Assembly (NCBI RefSeq): GCF_040784915.1
Contig: NZ_CP160797.1
Location: forward strand, 1,069,001-1,133,000
Reading direction: 5' to 3'
DNA length: 64,000 nt
Source of the DNA: Bacillus vallismortis
GTDB taxonomy: Bacteria; Bacillota; Bacilli; Bacillales; Bacillaceae
Part shown: piece after piece, positions 34,116 through 42,808 of the stretch
How the letters are laid out: the number at the start of each line of letters is the position of its first letter
How positions within the stretch are numbered: the first letter of the stretch is position 1
Program-made: the position numbers and the translations under genes
The notes under the pieces: model-generated
The model's database searches: none
Told to the model about the DNA's origin: nothing
The model's input: only the letters and a program-made list of their open reading frames with translations

Positions 34116-34350
34116 AAAATCCCTTCTTGGAAAAGAAGGGATTTTAGCGTGTCGACAAACCCTCGCATTCGTTGTCAAGGATGCGCTTCGGTGCTCACGA
34201 ATTTCAACATTCGCTGTGCTCCGATGCTCGCCTTTCCTAGACTTCAATGGTTTTCAATCACGCTGAAAAGATGACAAAATCCTAAAACGAAAACCGTTTT
34301 AGGATTTTGTCAACATCTGAAATCCCTTCTTGGAAAAGAAGGGATTTTTT
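34116..34350. repeat. Intergenic repeat element bracketed by a duplicated terminator
   Basis: Two copies of the same 29-nt hairpin (AAATCCCTTCTT..AAGAAGGGATTTT) lie at 34117-34145 and 34320-34348. Between them are ~175 bp containing a 28-nt sequence (34149-34176) that recurs inverted at 38469-38496, and a perfect 17-bp hairpin (34273-34289 / 34295-34311). The first copy terminates yheA; the second, read leftwards, terminates yhaZ. The layout fits insertion of a small repeat element into a terminator. Strain 168 carries a family of ~190-bp intergenic repeats, and membership is my inference. Confidence 0.65.
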
Positions 34351-34356
34351 ATTGAT

Positions 34357-35430
34357 TCAGCAAACTTGGAAATTCAATGAATCTTTTACTTCTCCATTGA
34401 TGATCACTGATAATGTATGGATTCCTTTGTAATGCTTTCTGGTCGTCAGATCCTTAAAGGATTGAATTCTTGTGTATGACTTAGTTTCATTTTTTCGTAT
34501 ATTTGTTTCTGAAATTTTAAATACTTTTTGATGACGCTGACCCCTTGCTTTTATAAAATCAATTGCGTACTCAATTCTTACTTTTTGATCCCTTTCTGAA
34601 TGAATATAGAAAGAGAATTCGAGGTTTTCGCCAATAGCTATACGGCTGGATTGGCATGTTAAATCATGTAATTGGATCGAATCAGCATTTTCATAACCAA
34701 AAAGCTGTAAGGCCTGTTTATCGCCCTTTTTTAATAAGGTTCGATAGGCGTGTTTGATGATCCAATCGGTGTAGGGGTGTGTTCCGTGCCATTGATCTGC
34801 GATTTTTTTCAGCAAATGAGGATGCGTTTTTGATATATCATTAAGGCTGTTGGCCACGCTTTTCCTTACATACAAGGACTCGTCCTGCATCAGTTTTTCA
34901 AGGATCGGCAGAACGGGGGCAGGGTCCGATTTTAAAGCGGGTATCGATTTTCCCCATGGCAGGCGGGGCCTGCTTCCTTCGCTCGCAAGTCTTCTCACGT
35001 GTTCATTTTCATGTTCAGACCATGCAAGCAATTGCTGGATCATTTTTTCTTGATCTAAAAGCAAAAAAGGCCTCACAGCAAATTCTGAGGTAGAATAGTG
35101 TGTAAAGTATTCCAACGCCTTTATTGATTCTTCCCAATGCGCTAACCCGTACTGTTCCACATAATCAGGGAATAGAATTCCGCTGAGTCCTTTGAAATGA
35201 GGGGCTGCATTCCGTAAAATCGCGAGCGCTTCACCGTAATGTTTTGGCAGCGTTTCGTATAAGGAAGCTGTAATGCGGCGCATCCGCTCTTTTAAAGCGA
35301 GTTCAGGCCAGTCTTCCTGAAGCAATTGTTCTTCGAATTTGTCTTTGTTAAAATCAGGATAGGATTCCATTATACGATGTATCAATTGAAATATCAGTTC
35401 TTCATTATATACTTCTTTTAAATCAGCCAT
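34357..35430 (-). CDS. yhaZ: DNA alkylation repair-like HEAT protein YhaZ
   Basis: A 357-aa protein built of helical HEAT-like repeats, related to AlkC/AlkD DNA glycosylases (HVRRLASEGSRPRLPWG, SLYVRKSVANSLNDIS). The last ~90 residues look beta-rich and distinct. It probably recognises alkylated bases; catalytic residues cannot be assigned by eye. Monocistronic on the minus strand. Confidence 0.82.
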   Translation of the reverse strand: MADLKEVYNEELIFQLIHRIMESYPDFNKDKFEEQLLQEDWPELALKERMRRITASLYETLPKHYGEALAILRNAAPHFKGLSGILFPDYVEQYGLAHWEESIKALEYFTHYSTSEFAVRPFLLLDQEKMIQQLLAWSEHENEHVRRLASEGSRPRLPWGKSIPALKSDPAPVLPILEKLMQDESLYVRKSVANSLNDISKTHPHLLKKIADQWHGTHPYTDWIIKHAYRTLLKKGDKQALQLFGYENADSIQLHDLTCQSSRIAIGENLEFSFYIHSERDQKVRIEYAIDFIKARGQRHQKVFKISETNIRKNETKSYTRIQSFKDLTTRKHYKGIHTLSVIINGEVKDSLNFQVC

Positions 35431-35568
35431 CTGATCACCGCTTTTTTGTTTATTATATATATTATATGGGAATGTATGTTCCGAATCAAGTGTTCGATTC
35501 CAAAAAATAACAATAAATCCTACCTCAGGAATACAACATTTGGTTGATTTTTTTAGTTAAAAAAACCC

Positions 35569-35597
35569 TTGTCATCAGCAAGAAAAACTGAGATAAT
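35569..35597 (+). promoter_or_regulatory. SigA promoter of the yhaX leader RNA
   Basis: TTGTCA at 35569-35574, exact 17-nt spacer, GATAAT at 35592-35597. Transcription should start near 35604. Confidence 0.65.
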
Positions 35598-35603
35598 AGC
35601 ATT

Positions 35604-35835
35604 GAAAGCGCCTACACTTACCTGGTTTCAATTGGATACGGTCGCATATCATGCCGTTATATAGAGGGGATAAGCAACAGAGAGAGTAAGTGTTCGGAGC
35701 GCGTCATTGGTCAAACAAGGGGTTCCTGATACATGATTTTTCGTAAATCGAAATAACGATATTAGGGAGAATGGCAGCTTCGATCGTATCCTATCATCAT
35801 GCCATACATAAAGTCTGCTGAGTCAGGCTTTTTTT
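35604..35835 (+). ncRNA. Structured RNA between a promoter and a terminator, upstream of yhaX
   Basis: About 230 nt with no convincing ORF. Nucleotides 35608-35621 (GCGCCTACACTTAC) pair with 35686-35702 (GTAAGTGT..GGAGCGC) in a ~14-bp stem enclosing a sub-hairpin (ACGG..CCGT). A second domain contains ATGGCA..TGCCAT (35771-35806). It ends in a terminator AAGTCTG / CAGGCTT plus T run (35811-35835). The yhaX ribosome site lies ~70 nt further. It is a candidate cis-acting leader or an independent small RNA. I do not recognise a known riboswitch class. Confidence 0.55.
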
Positions 35836-35919
35836 GCTTGGCAGAAAAGGTTGTTCTAAACACAGAGACAGGGTCATATCCTATACACAAGTACAGTCAT
35901 CAAGGAGGGGGACATCTCT

Positions 35920-36786
35920 GTGTCAAAACAATTGCTTGCCTTAAATATAGATGGAGCGCTTCTTCGGTCGAACGGAAAGATTCATCAGGCAACGAAAGAC
36001 GCGATCGAATATGTTAAGAAAAAAGGGATTTATGTCACACTCGTAACCAACCGTCATTTTCGTTCAGCACAGAAAATAGCAAAATCGCTGAAGCTTGATG
36101 CCAAGCTGATCACTCATAGCGGGGCATACATCGCTGAGAAAATAGACGCTCCGTTGTTTGAAAAAAGAATTTCTGACGATCACACCTTTAATATTGTTCA
36201 AGTGCTGGAGAGCTATCAATGCAATATTCGGCTTCTTCACGAGAAGTATTCGATCGGAAACAAGAAAAAGGTGAATTCAAATTTATTGGGGAAAGCACTC
36301 ATTCATCCGTCTGATCCGATCTTTTATCCAGTCCAGTTTGTAGAATCATTAAGCGATCTTCTCATGGATGAGCCGGTGAGTGCGCCTGTCATCGAGGTGT
36401 ACACGGAGCACGACATTCAGCTTGACATTACAGAAACGATTACGAAAGCCTTCTCTGCAGTTGACGTTATTCGCGTAAACGATGAGAAGCTGAATATCGT
36501 CCCGAAAGGTGTCTCGAAGGAAGCGGGTCTGGCCCTCGTCGCTTCAGAGCTGGGTTTGACTATGGAAGATGTAGTGGCCATCGGGCATCAGTATGACGAT
36601 CTCCCGATGATTGAACTTGCCGGTCTTGGGGTAGCGATGGGAAACGCCGCTCCGGAGATCAAGAGAAAGGCTGATTGGGTCACAAGGTGCAATGACGAGC
36701 AGGGTGTCGCTTACATGATGAAGGAATATTTCCGAATGCAGCAGCGAAAAGGATTTCTTGATAAGTTCCACATGAAACGTGTGTAA
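35920..36786 (+). CDS. yhaX: HAD-fold (Cof subfamily) protein YhaX, probably catalytically dead
   Basis: 288 aa, Cof/IIB-type HAD architecture with core and cap. The nucleophile motif DxDGT reads NIDGA (residues 9-13): the first Asp is Asn. Motif II Thr (LVTN) and the motif III Lys (IVPKGVSK) are present, but motif IV GDxxND reads GHQYDD, so its first Asp is His. Phosphatase activity is therefore unlikely; a binding or structural role is inferred. In B. subtilis yhaX is a sporulation gene. GTG start 35920 behind AAGGAGGGGG. A terminator follows at 36789-36826. Confidence 0.88.
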   Translation: MSKQLLALNIDGALLRSNGKIHQATKDAIEYVKKKGIYVTLVTNRHFRSAQKIAKSLKLDAKLITHSGAYIAEKIDAPLFEKRISDDHTFNIVQVLESYQCNIRLLHEKYSIGNKKKVNSNLLGKALIHPSDPIFYPVQFVESLSDLLMDEPVSAPVIEVYTEHDIQLDITETITKAFSAVDVIRVNDEKLNIVPKGVSKEAGLALVASELGLTMEDVVAIGHQYDDLPMIELAGLGVAMGNAAPEIKRKADWVTRCNDEQGVAYMMKEYFRMQQRKGFLDKFHMKRV

Positions 36787-36788
36787 AT

Positions 36789-36826
36789 AAAGCCGCTCGC
36801 GCCCTGACAGGTGCGGCGGCTTTTTT
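36789..36826 (+). terminator. Terminator of yhaX
   Basis: AAAGCCGC pairs with GCGGCTTT, extended by inner GC pairs, and ends in a run of six T. Confidence 0.8.
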
Positions 36827-36898
36827 GCCGGATTGATTTTAGCAGTTTATTTCTGTACACTAAAGAAAGTTTTGAATCTGATAAATTAGGTGATGAAG

Positions 36899-38407
36899 TT
36901 GCAAATTAAAATAGAAGGCATACATGATGACCGCCTGCATCGGCCTCTGCAAAATATTGCAAATTTGTTTTATGAAGAGTGCGAGCTGGTGTACGGCGGA
37001 GAGGAGCTCGCAGATGTTGTTATTTCTTTAGAATGCTTACAAACGGATGAGCATGTAACGGTTTCGGGAGAGGTGAAGGGAACTGGCATAACGGAACAGC
37101 ATACAAAATCCTTTTCTTCAGGCATGAATGAAAAAGAAGCTTTTAAGCAAGTGAAAAATACGATTTCTTATGTGTACCTCAATCTTCTTCAAGCGTACAC
37201 GGGCATCAAGCAAAAGTGGGGAATCCTCACAGGAATCCGGCCGACAAAGCTGCTTCATAAAAAGCTGCAAAGCGGAATGCCGAAGGAGCAAGCGCATGCT
37301 GAATTGAGAAAAGACTATTTAATTCACGATGAGAAAATCGAATTAATGCAGGACATTGTTGACCGGCAGCTGGCGGCAGTGCCGGATTTGTATCAAGTAA
37401 AGGATGAAGTCAGTATTTATATTGGCATTCCGTTTTGTCCGACAAAATGCGCGTATTGCACATTCCCTGCGTATGCCATCCAAGGGCAAGCGGGCAGAGT
37501 CGGTTCATTTTTATGGGGGCTGCATTACGAAATGCAGAAAATCGGTGAATGGCTGAAGGAACATGATGTTAAGGTAACAACCATTTACTTTGGCGGCGGG
37601 ACGCCGACAAGCATTACAGCGGAGGAAATGGATCTGCTGTATGAAGAGATGGTCCGCTCCTTCCCGGATGTGAAAAACATTCGTGAGATTACGGTGGAGG
37701 CCGGCCGCCCTGACACGATTACAGAAGAAAAACTTGCCGTTTTAAACAAATATGACATTGACCGAATCAGCATCAACCCGCAATCCTATGAAAATGAAAC
37801 GCTAAAGGCGATCGGACGGCATCATACGGTTGAAGAGACCATTGAGAAATATCATCTGTCACGCCGGCACGGCATGAATAATATCAATATGGACCTGATT
37901 ATCGGTTTGCCTGGGGAAGGCGTGAAGGAGTTTAGACACAGCCTTTCAGAAACGGAAAATCTGATGCCGGAATCCCTTACTGTTCATACTCTTTCCTTTA
38001 AACGGGCGTCAGAAATGACAAGAAACAAGCATAAGTACAAAGTCGCCGGCAGGGAAGAGGTTTCTCAAATGATGGATGACGCGGTAGTCTGGACGAAAGA
38101 GCATGGGTACGTGCCTTATTATTTGTACCGCCAGAAAAACATCCTCGGGAACCTGGAGAATGTCGGATACTCTTTGCCGGGACAAGAAAGCATCTACAAC
38201 ATTATGATTATGGAAGAGGTGCAGACGATTATCGGCATCGGCTGCGGCGCGGCAAGTAAATTTATTGACCGGGATACAGGGAAAATCACACACTTTGCCA
38301 ATCCGAAAGATCCGAAATCGTACAATGAGCGATTTGAGCACTACACGGACGAAAAAATAAACTATTTAGAGCAGACTTTCGCAGGATGCGGTAACAGGGG
38401 TGTTTGA
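36899..38407 (+). CDS. hemZ: Coproporphyrinogen III dehydrogenase-like radical SAM protein HemZ
   Basis: About 502 aa. A ~160-residue N-terminal extension precedes the radical SAM core with CPTKCAYC (CxxxCxxC [4Fe-4S] site), YFGGGTPTS and RISINPQS. HemZ is implicated in anaerobic haem synthesis. TTG 36899 is preferred because AGGTGAT sits just upstream; in-frame GTG/ATG codons at 36890/36893 lie within that site. There is no Fnr or ResD site I can call by eye. Confidence 0.9.
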   Translation: MQIKIEGIHDDRLHRPLQNIANLFYEECELVYGGEELADVVISLECLQTDEHVTVSGEVKGTGITEQHTKSFSSGMNEKEAFKQVKNTISYVYLNLLQAYTGIKQKWGILTGIRPTKLLHKKLQSGMPKEQAHAELRKDYLIHDEKIELMQDIVDRQLAAVPDLYQVKDEVSIYIGIPFCPTKCAYCTFPAYAIQGQAGRVGSFLWGLHYEMQKIGEWLKEHDVKVTTIYFGGGTPTSITAEEMDLLYEEMVRSFPDVKNIREITVEAGRPDTITEEKLAVLNKYDIDRISINPQSYENETLKAIGRHHTVEETIEKYHLSRRHGMNNINMDLIIGLPGEGVKEFRHSLSETENLMPESLTVHTLSFKRASEMTRNKHKYKVAGREEVSQMMDDAVVWTKEHGYVPYYLYRQKNILGNLENVGYSLPGQESIYNIMIMEEVQTIIGIGCGAASKFIDRDTGKITHFANPKDPKSYNERFEHYTDEKINYLEQTFAGCGNRGV

Positions 38408-38444
38408 GCAGGACGCTCTAGCTTTTAGCCGCTGATCTTTTTTT

Positions 38445-38496
38445 ACATGAGTACCGACGCGCAGGCCTGACAACGAATGCGAGGGTTTGTCGACAC
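38445..38496 (-). repeat. Second, inverted copy of the intergenic repeat core
   Basis: Positions 38469-38496 are the exact reverse complement of 34149-34176 (28 of 28), and weaker similarity continues for ~24 nt further (to about 38445). The two copies face each other across yhaZ, yhaX and hemZ. Confidence 0.7.
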
Positions 38497-38500
38497 GATG

Positions 38501-38528
38501 AAAGCAGCACTGATCACAGTGCTGCTTT
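38501..38528. terminator. Bidirectional terminator between hemZ and khtU
   Basis: A 12-bp perfect stem (AAAGCAGCACTG / CAGTGCTGCTTT), 4-nt loop, T run on the right and ends of convergent genes on both sides. Confidence 0.88.
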
Positions 38529-38530
38529 TT

Positions 38531-39748
38531 TTATCCCTGTTTTCTTGCAGGCTGAACCTCTGGCTTCCATTTAAATACCTTGTTCAGCAGGCGGTAGATT
38601 CGTTTTGATTCCTTTGTTAAAAGCGGTCCTAAAATCGCCAGAATGAGAACATATAATGCGGCAAACGGCTTTAATGTGGCTGACAGGCCGCCGGCTATCC
38701 CGAGATTCGCAACAATAATCGAAAACTCTCCCCGTGATACGATTGTCAGTCCGATATTCGATGACGCCTTATGAGAAAGCCCTGCGCGCCGTCCGGCCGC
38801 CATTCCGGCGATAAAGTTTCCGAGAATGGTCAGAATGACTGCTCCTAAAGCAAGCCAAACCGCTTCACCTAGCGAAAACGGATCAATGCTGAGGCCGAAG
38901 CTGAAAAAGAACATCGCACCGAAGAAGTCGCGAAACGGAACGACAAGGTGTTCAATCCGGTCGGAATGCTCTGTTTCGGAAAAAACCAAACCGAGCAGCA
39001 GCGCGCCGATCGCTTCCGCTACATGAATCGTCTCTGAAAATCCGGCAATAAAAAAGAGCGCGGCGAAAATGACGATAATAAACACTTCATTTGAGCGAAT
39101 GTCCAACAGCTTATTCAACAGAGGCGGGAGCTTTCTGGCTGCGATAAAAAACAGCAGCATATAACTGAAGGAGATCAAAATGGACAAAAACGCACTCCCG
39201 ACTGATGTCGCATCACCTAGTACAAGACCGGAAACAACGGACAAATATACGGCAAGGAAAATATCCTCAAACATGATAATACCGAGGATCAGCTCGGTTT
39301 CCAGATTGGCCGTTCTTTTTAAATCAACGAGCACTTTTGCGACAATCGCACTTGATGAGATCGTGATGACGCCTGCAAGGACGAGGACTTCCAGAAAAGA
39401 AAACCCAGTGATAAACCCGTAAAGCAGCCCGAGGCTGAAATTAATCAAGATATAAATCGTTCCGCCGGCCGCGATTGACTTTCCAGATTTGATTAATTTT
39501 CCAACAGAGAATTCGAGTCCGAGATAGAAGAGGAGGAACAGGACGCCCATCCGCCCGAAAAACGCGATGATTTCACTGCTTTCTATAAATGTAAGGTCAA
39601 TAATCCCCGCTTTCGGAGCGTGGGGTCCAAGCAGCATGCCCAGCACAATCAGAAACGGAATAATCGAAAATTTAATTTTATTGGCGATCACACTGGCAAG
39701 CGCCACAAGCACAAGCGCAGTCCCGACTTCAAATACAAGATGATCCAT
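38531..39748 (-). CDS. khtU: K+/H+ antiporter KhtU (YhaU), CPA2 family
   Basis: A 405-aa CPA2 antiporter with about 12 helices, no C-terminal TrkA-N domain, and positively charged tail. In B. subtilis KhtU exports K+ (and NH4+) in exchange for H+, and is gated by KhtT. Third gene of khtS-khtT-khtU, 7 nt behind khtT. Confidence 0.93.
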   Translation of the reverse strand: MDHLVFEVGTALVLVALASVIANKIKFSIIPFLIVLGMLLGPHAPKAGIIDLTFIESSEIIAFFGRMGVLFLLFYLGLEFSVGKLIKSGKSIAAGGTIYILINFSLGLLYGFITGFSFLEVLVLAGVITISSSAIVAKVLVDLKRTANLETELILGIIMFEDIFLAVYLSVVSGLVLGDATSVGSAFLSILISFSYMLLFFIAARKLPPLLNKLLDIRSNEVFIIVIFAALFFIAGFSETIHVAEAIGALLLGLVFSETEHSDRIEHLVVPFRDFFGAMFFFSFGLSIDPFSLGEAVWLALGAVILTILGNFIAGMAAGRRAGLSHKASSNIGLTIVSRGEFSIIVANLGIAGGLSATLKPFAALYVLILAILGPLLTKESKRIYRLLNKVFKWKPEVQPARKQG

Positions 39749-39755
39749 CGGCCGA

Positions 39756-40253
39756 TTACACGCCCTCTCCAGAAAGAAAATCGTGAATCAGTTTCTTCAG
39801 ATGCTTTCTTTCACCTGAGAGGACAAGTGTGTCATTTTCTTCAATAACCGAGTCTGCCCCGGGGTTTAAAAGTTTTTCCCGGCTGTGCTTGATGATGGCG
39901 ATCACAGTGACATCGCAGTTCTGGCGGACATCAAGCTCCCCGAGTGTTCGCCCGATCGATTTGGCGCCTTTTTCAACCTTAAACCATTCAATAATGAGAT
40001 CGCTGAAGGCCATTTCGATCGACTCCAGTGCTTGTGGTTTATAGACCATGCCCCCGAGAATAGCCGCAATTTGCCTTGCTTCGGAATCATCCAATGAGAT
40101 ATTGGAAAGAAGCTCATCCGGGTCCCGGTCATGAAACCGGTAAATTTCTCTTCTTCCGTCATCATGAATGATAATAGTCATCTTTTCGTGGCTTCTCGTT
40201 TCGATTTCAAATTTTTTGCCGATGCCCGGCAGATCGTTTTCTTTAATATTCAA
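39756..40253 (-). CDS. khtT: KhtT (YhaT), gating subunit with RCK_C domain
   Basis: A 165-aa soluble protein. An N-terminal ~75-residue domain is followed by a TrkA_C/RCK_C domain (GRTLGELDVRQNCDVTVIAI, VIEENDTLVLSGERKHL). This domain binds c-di-AMP and senses pH in KhtT. It controls the antiporter KhtU encoded next. Confidence 0.93.
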   Translation of the reverse strand: MNIKENDLPGIGKKFEIETRSHEKMTIIIHDDGRREIYRFHDRDPDELLSNISLDDSEARQIAAILGGMVYKPQALESIEMAFSDLIIEWFKVEKGAKSIGRTLGELDVRQNCDVTVIAIIKHSREKLLNPGADSVIEENDTLVLSGERKHLKKLIHDFLSGEGV

Positions 40254-40309
40254 TGAAAATCCCTCCGAATGTAGTGTTGGCTAATGGGGTGAGTTACAAA
40301 CAAGAACAT

Positions 40310-40627
40310 TTATATTCGGAGGTAATTAGACTGGTATTTGACAGGGACGGCGCAAACCTTTTCCAGCCTGTTTATCAGCGGTTCGTCAAGGGGTTTGACA
40401 GACAGCTGCCTGACAGACAGCGCCAGCGGACTGTATTCTTTGATTAGCTCTGCGATGTACAGGCTGCCCGGCGACGGCGTTTTGGCCGACTGTGTTTCCT
40501 GCGGATATGAGGACATAGGCACATAGCTGTCAGTGGTTTCTTCAAGCTGGGAAGGCAGAACGACGTCCGAAGGGGGAAAGTACACCACAAATAAACTTAA
40601 CAGTAAACTGACAAGCAATTTATCCAT
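40310..40627 (-). CDS. khtS: KhtS (YhaS), small operon partner
   Basis: About 105 aa from ATG 40627 behind GGAGAGGAAGC. A hydrophobic N-terminus (LLVSLLLSLFVVYF) looks like a signal peptide or membrane anchor, then a polar tail. It is the first gene of the khtSTU operon and a minor modulator in B. subtilis. The upstream in-frame extension has no ribosome site. Confidence 0.85.
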   Translation of the reverse strand: MDKLLVSLLLSLFVVYFPPSDVVLPSQLEETTDSYVPMSSYPQETQSAKTPSPGSLYIAELIKEYSPLALSVRQLSVKPLDEPLINRLEKVCAVPVKYQSNYLRI

Positions 40628-40804
40628 GCTTCCTCTCCTCCTTTCGAATAGCCCTCTTTCACTATATAAAACTTTATGTTTCCACTCAAACAATATGCAT
40701 TTTTCAGTATCTATTGATCTTAAAAAATAAAAAGGTTTATTAGAGGATGGCGGGGAATGTATAGGAGAAAGAAAAAAGAAAACGCATACATGGAGGTGCT
40801 TCAC

Positions 40805-41572
40805 ATGGAGTTTATTCAATATGAATCGAATGGAACCGTTGCGGAGATTATCTTGAATCGCCCTGAAGCCCATCACGCCCTGAATGAACAGATGCTGTCT
40901 GAACTGAAGGAGGCGGTTGAAAAGGCGGCTGCAAGCGAGGCGCTCATCGTTCTCCTGAGAGGAACCGGGAGAGGCTTTTCAGCTGGCGGAGATATTCGGA
41001 TGATGACATCAGAGCATGACCCTGATCAATTTAAGCGGCTGATGGATACGATTGAGGCTGTCACTCTGTCATTATATCAGATGAAGAAAGTGACAATTGC
41101 AGCTATTCACGGCGCTGCTGCGGGACTGGGTCTGAGTTTGGCGCTTTGCGCTGACATTGTGCTCGTGGAAAAAAATGCCGTTCTCGCGATGAATTTTATC
41201 GGCATTGGGCTTGTTCCGGACGGCGGAGGGCATTATTTGCTGAAGAAAAGAATTGGGGAAGCGAAGGCAAAAAAGCTCATTTGGAGCGGGAAAAAAATTT
41301 CCGCCGCGGAAGGCGCCGATATGGGCCTCCTTGACGGGATGTTTGCCGGAGACCCTGAGGAAGGCGCAAGACCCTTTATTGAAACCCTTTTGGCCTCGCC
41401 TCTTTTGGCGATGATCGAAACGAAAGCTATCTTTCAAAGCCTCCAGCTTGAAGAACTGCAAAAGGTGCTTGCCCTTGAACGCAGTGCCCAAGAGAAAATG
41501 AGAAGGACCAAGGATCACCAGGAAGGAATCCGTGCCTTTTTGGAAAAACGAGAGCCTAAGTTTCAAGCGTAA
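40805..41572 (+). CDS. yhaR: Enoyl-CoA hydratase/isomerase family protein YhaR
   Basis: A 255-aa crotonase-fold protein: NRPEAHHALN near the N-terminus, the oxyanion-hole block RGFSAGGDIRMM and the second one AAIHGAAAGLGLSLALCADI. Residues at the hydratase Glu positions are not clearly conserved (ALAMNFIGIGLVPDGGG), so the reaction is uncertain. Start ATG 40805 behind GGAGGTG. An in-frame upstream extension is rejected. Confidence 0.88.
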   Translation: MEFIQYESNGTVAEIILNRPEAHHALNEQMLSELKEAVEKAAASEALIVLLRGTGRGFSAGGDIRMMTSEHDPDQFKRLMDTIEAVTLSLYQMKKVTIAAIHGAAAGLGLSLALCADIVLVEKNAVLAMNFIGIGLVPDGGGHYLLKKRIGEAKAKKLIWSGKKISAAEGADMGLLDGMFAGDPEEGARPFIETLLASPLLAMIETKAIFQSLQLEELQKVLALERSAQEKMRRTKDHQEGIRAFLEKREPKFQA

Positions 41573-41578
41573 CAGATC

Positions 41579-41624
41579 AGCCGGAAAGCTGATCATCTAT
41601 GAAACAAAATCAGCTTTCCGGCTG
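41579..41624. repeat. 16-bp perfect inverted repeat after yhaR
   Basis: CAGCCGGAAAGCTGAT (41579-41594) is the exact reverse complement of 41609-41624. It spans the end of the small minus-strand gene and the end of yhaR, and probably serves as a terminator or transcript-end stabiliser although T runs are short. Confidence 0.6.
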
Positions 41625-41778
41625 CATTGACTACACGATGGGTGTGACTGTGCAGCCCTTTTTCTTTTAATAGGGCTTCACCACGCATTTTAGCCGCTTC
41701 TTCATTCTCTGCCTCAAATCGCTCGTTAACCAGTGTTTCCCCCGAAGGTTCAAAAGCTGTAAGGAAATAATCAGCCAT
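41593..41778 (-). CDS. Small conserved protein, 61 aa (YhzC-like)
   Basis: ATG 41778 behind GGAGGGGAAAC gives 61 residues starting MADYFLTAFEPSGE. The product is acidic then basic, with no membrane segment. It could be the small gene called yhzC in strain 168, but I am not certain. Function unknown. Its 3' end lies in a long inverted repeat shared with yhaR. Confidence 0.65.
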   Translation of the reverse strand: MADYFLTAFEPSGETLVNERFEAENEEAAKMRGEALLKEKGLHSHTHRVVNAAGKLILFHR

Positions 41779-41911
41779 CAGGTTTCCCCTCCATTTTCAA
41801 GGTTTATCAGTCTTTCTTCATTTATATTTATATTCTAAAAAAGAATTCAAAATCCTTTATTAAGTTTGATCCAAAATTAGTATATAATGGGTCAGGGAAG
41901 GAGGAGATTTG

Positions 41912-42808
41912 GTGCTTAAGATTGATCACGTAACGAAGACATTTGGAGATTATAAAGCTGTTGACGGATTGGACTTAGACATTCCGGAGCAGCAAATGTT
42001 CGGTCTTTTAGGTGCAAACGGAGCGGGAAAAACGACGACGTTTCGCATGATCCTTGGTTTATTAAGCATTACGGAGGGCTCAATCAGCTGGAAAGGCCGT
42101 CCTGTAAATTACAGTATCAGCAACAAAATCGGTTATTTGCCGGAAGAGCGGGGCCTTTATCCGAAAATGAAGGTGAAAGATCAGCTTGTCTATCTTGCCA
42201 GATTAAAAGGGATGGAGAAGCAGGAGGCTGTAAAAGAGCTCGGAACATGGCTTGAACGCTTCAATATAACAGATTACGAGAATAAGAAGGTGGAAGAGCT
42301 TTCGAAGGGAAACCAGCAGAAAATCCAATTCATTTCGGCTGTTTTGCATAAGCCGGAGCTGCTGATCCTTGATGAACCGTTCAGCGGTCTGGACCCTGTC
42401 AATGTTGAGCTGTTAAAAGAGTCTGTGATTTCTCTTAAAAACAGCGGTGTTTCTATTTTATTTTCCAGCCACCGGATGGAGCATGTGGAGGAGCTTTGTG
42501 AGCACCTGTGCATATTACAGAAAGGAAAGCCGGTTGTGCAAGGCAGGCTGAAGGAGATCAAGCGTTCCTTCGGCAAGAAGAATGTCACGATCCACTCCGA
42601 TGAAGATCTGCGTTTTTTGCAGTCTCATGAAGGCATTCTCAAATGGAAGGAAACGGCTGGCGGCGTCAAGTTGCAGATCGCTAATGAAGATATTTCTCAA
42701 GAGATCTTTGCCATGCTCCAAGGAAAAGGGTTTATTAGAAAGTTTGAGCTTGAAGAGCCGTCACTGCACGATATTTTTATAGAAAAGGTGGGTGCCGTCT
42801 ATGAATAA
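41912..42808 (+). CDS. yhaQ: ABC transporter ATPase YhaQ (NatA-like)
   Basis: 298 aa with Walker A GANGAGKTT, Q-loop, signature LSKGNQQK and Walker B LLILDEPFSGLDP, plus a ~75-residue C-terminal extension seen in NatA-type Na+ export ATPases. GTG 41912 follows AAGGAGGAG. Overlaps the start of yhaP by 8 nt; the pair resembles natAB and may export Na+ or a drug. Confidence 0.9.
   Translation: MLKIDHVTKTFGDYKAVDGLDLDIPEQQMFGLLGANGAGKTTTFRMILGLLSITEGSISWKGRPVNYSISNKIGYLPEERGLYPKMKVKDQLVYLARLKGMEKQEAVKELGTWLERFNITDYENKKVEELSKGNQQKIQFISAVLHKPELLILDEPFSGLDPVNVELLKESVISLKNSGVSILFSSHRMEHVEELCEHLCILQKGKPVVQGRLKEIKRSFGKKNVTIHSDEDLRFLQSHEGILKWKETAGGVKLQIANEDISQEIFAMLQGKGFIRKFELEEPSLHDIFIEKVGAVYE

Noticed and set aside
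41579..41624. Insertion sequence ends
   Set aside because: The 16-bp inverted repeat has no transposase nearby and lies between two gene ends; a terminator-type hairpin is simpler.
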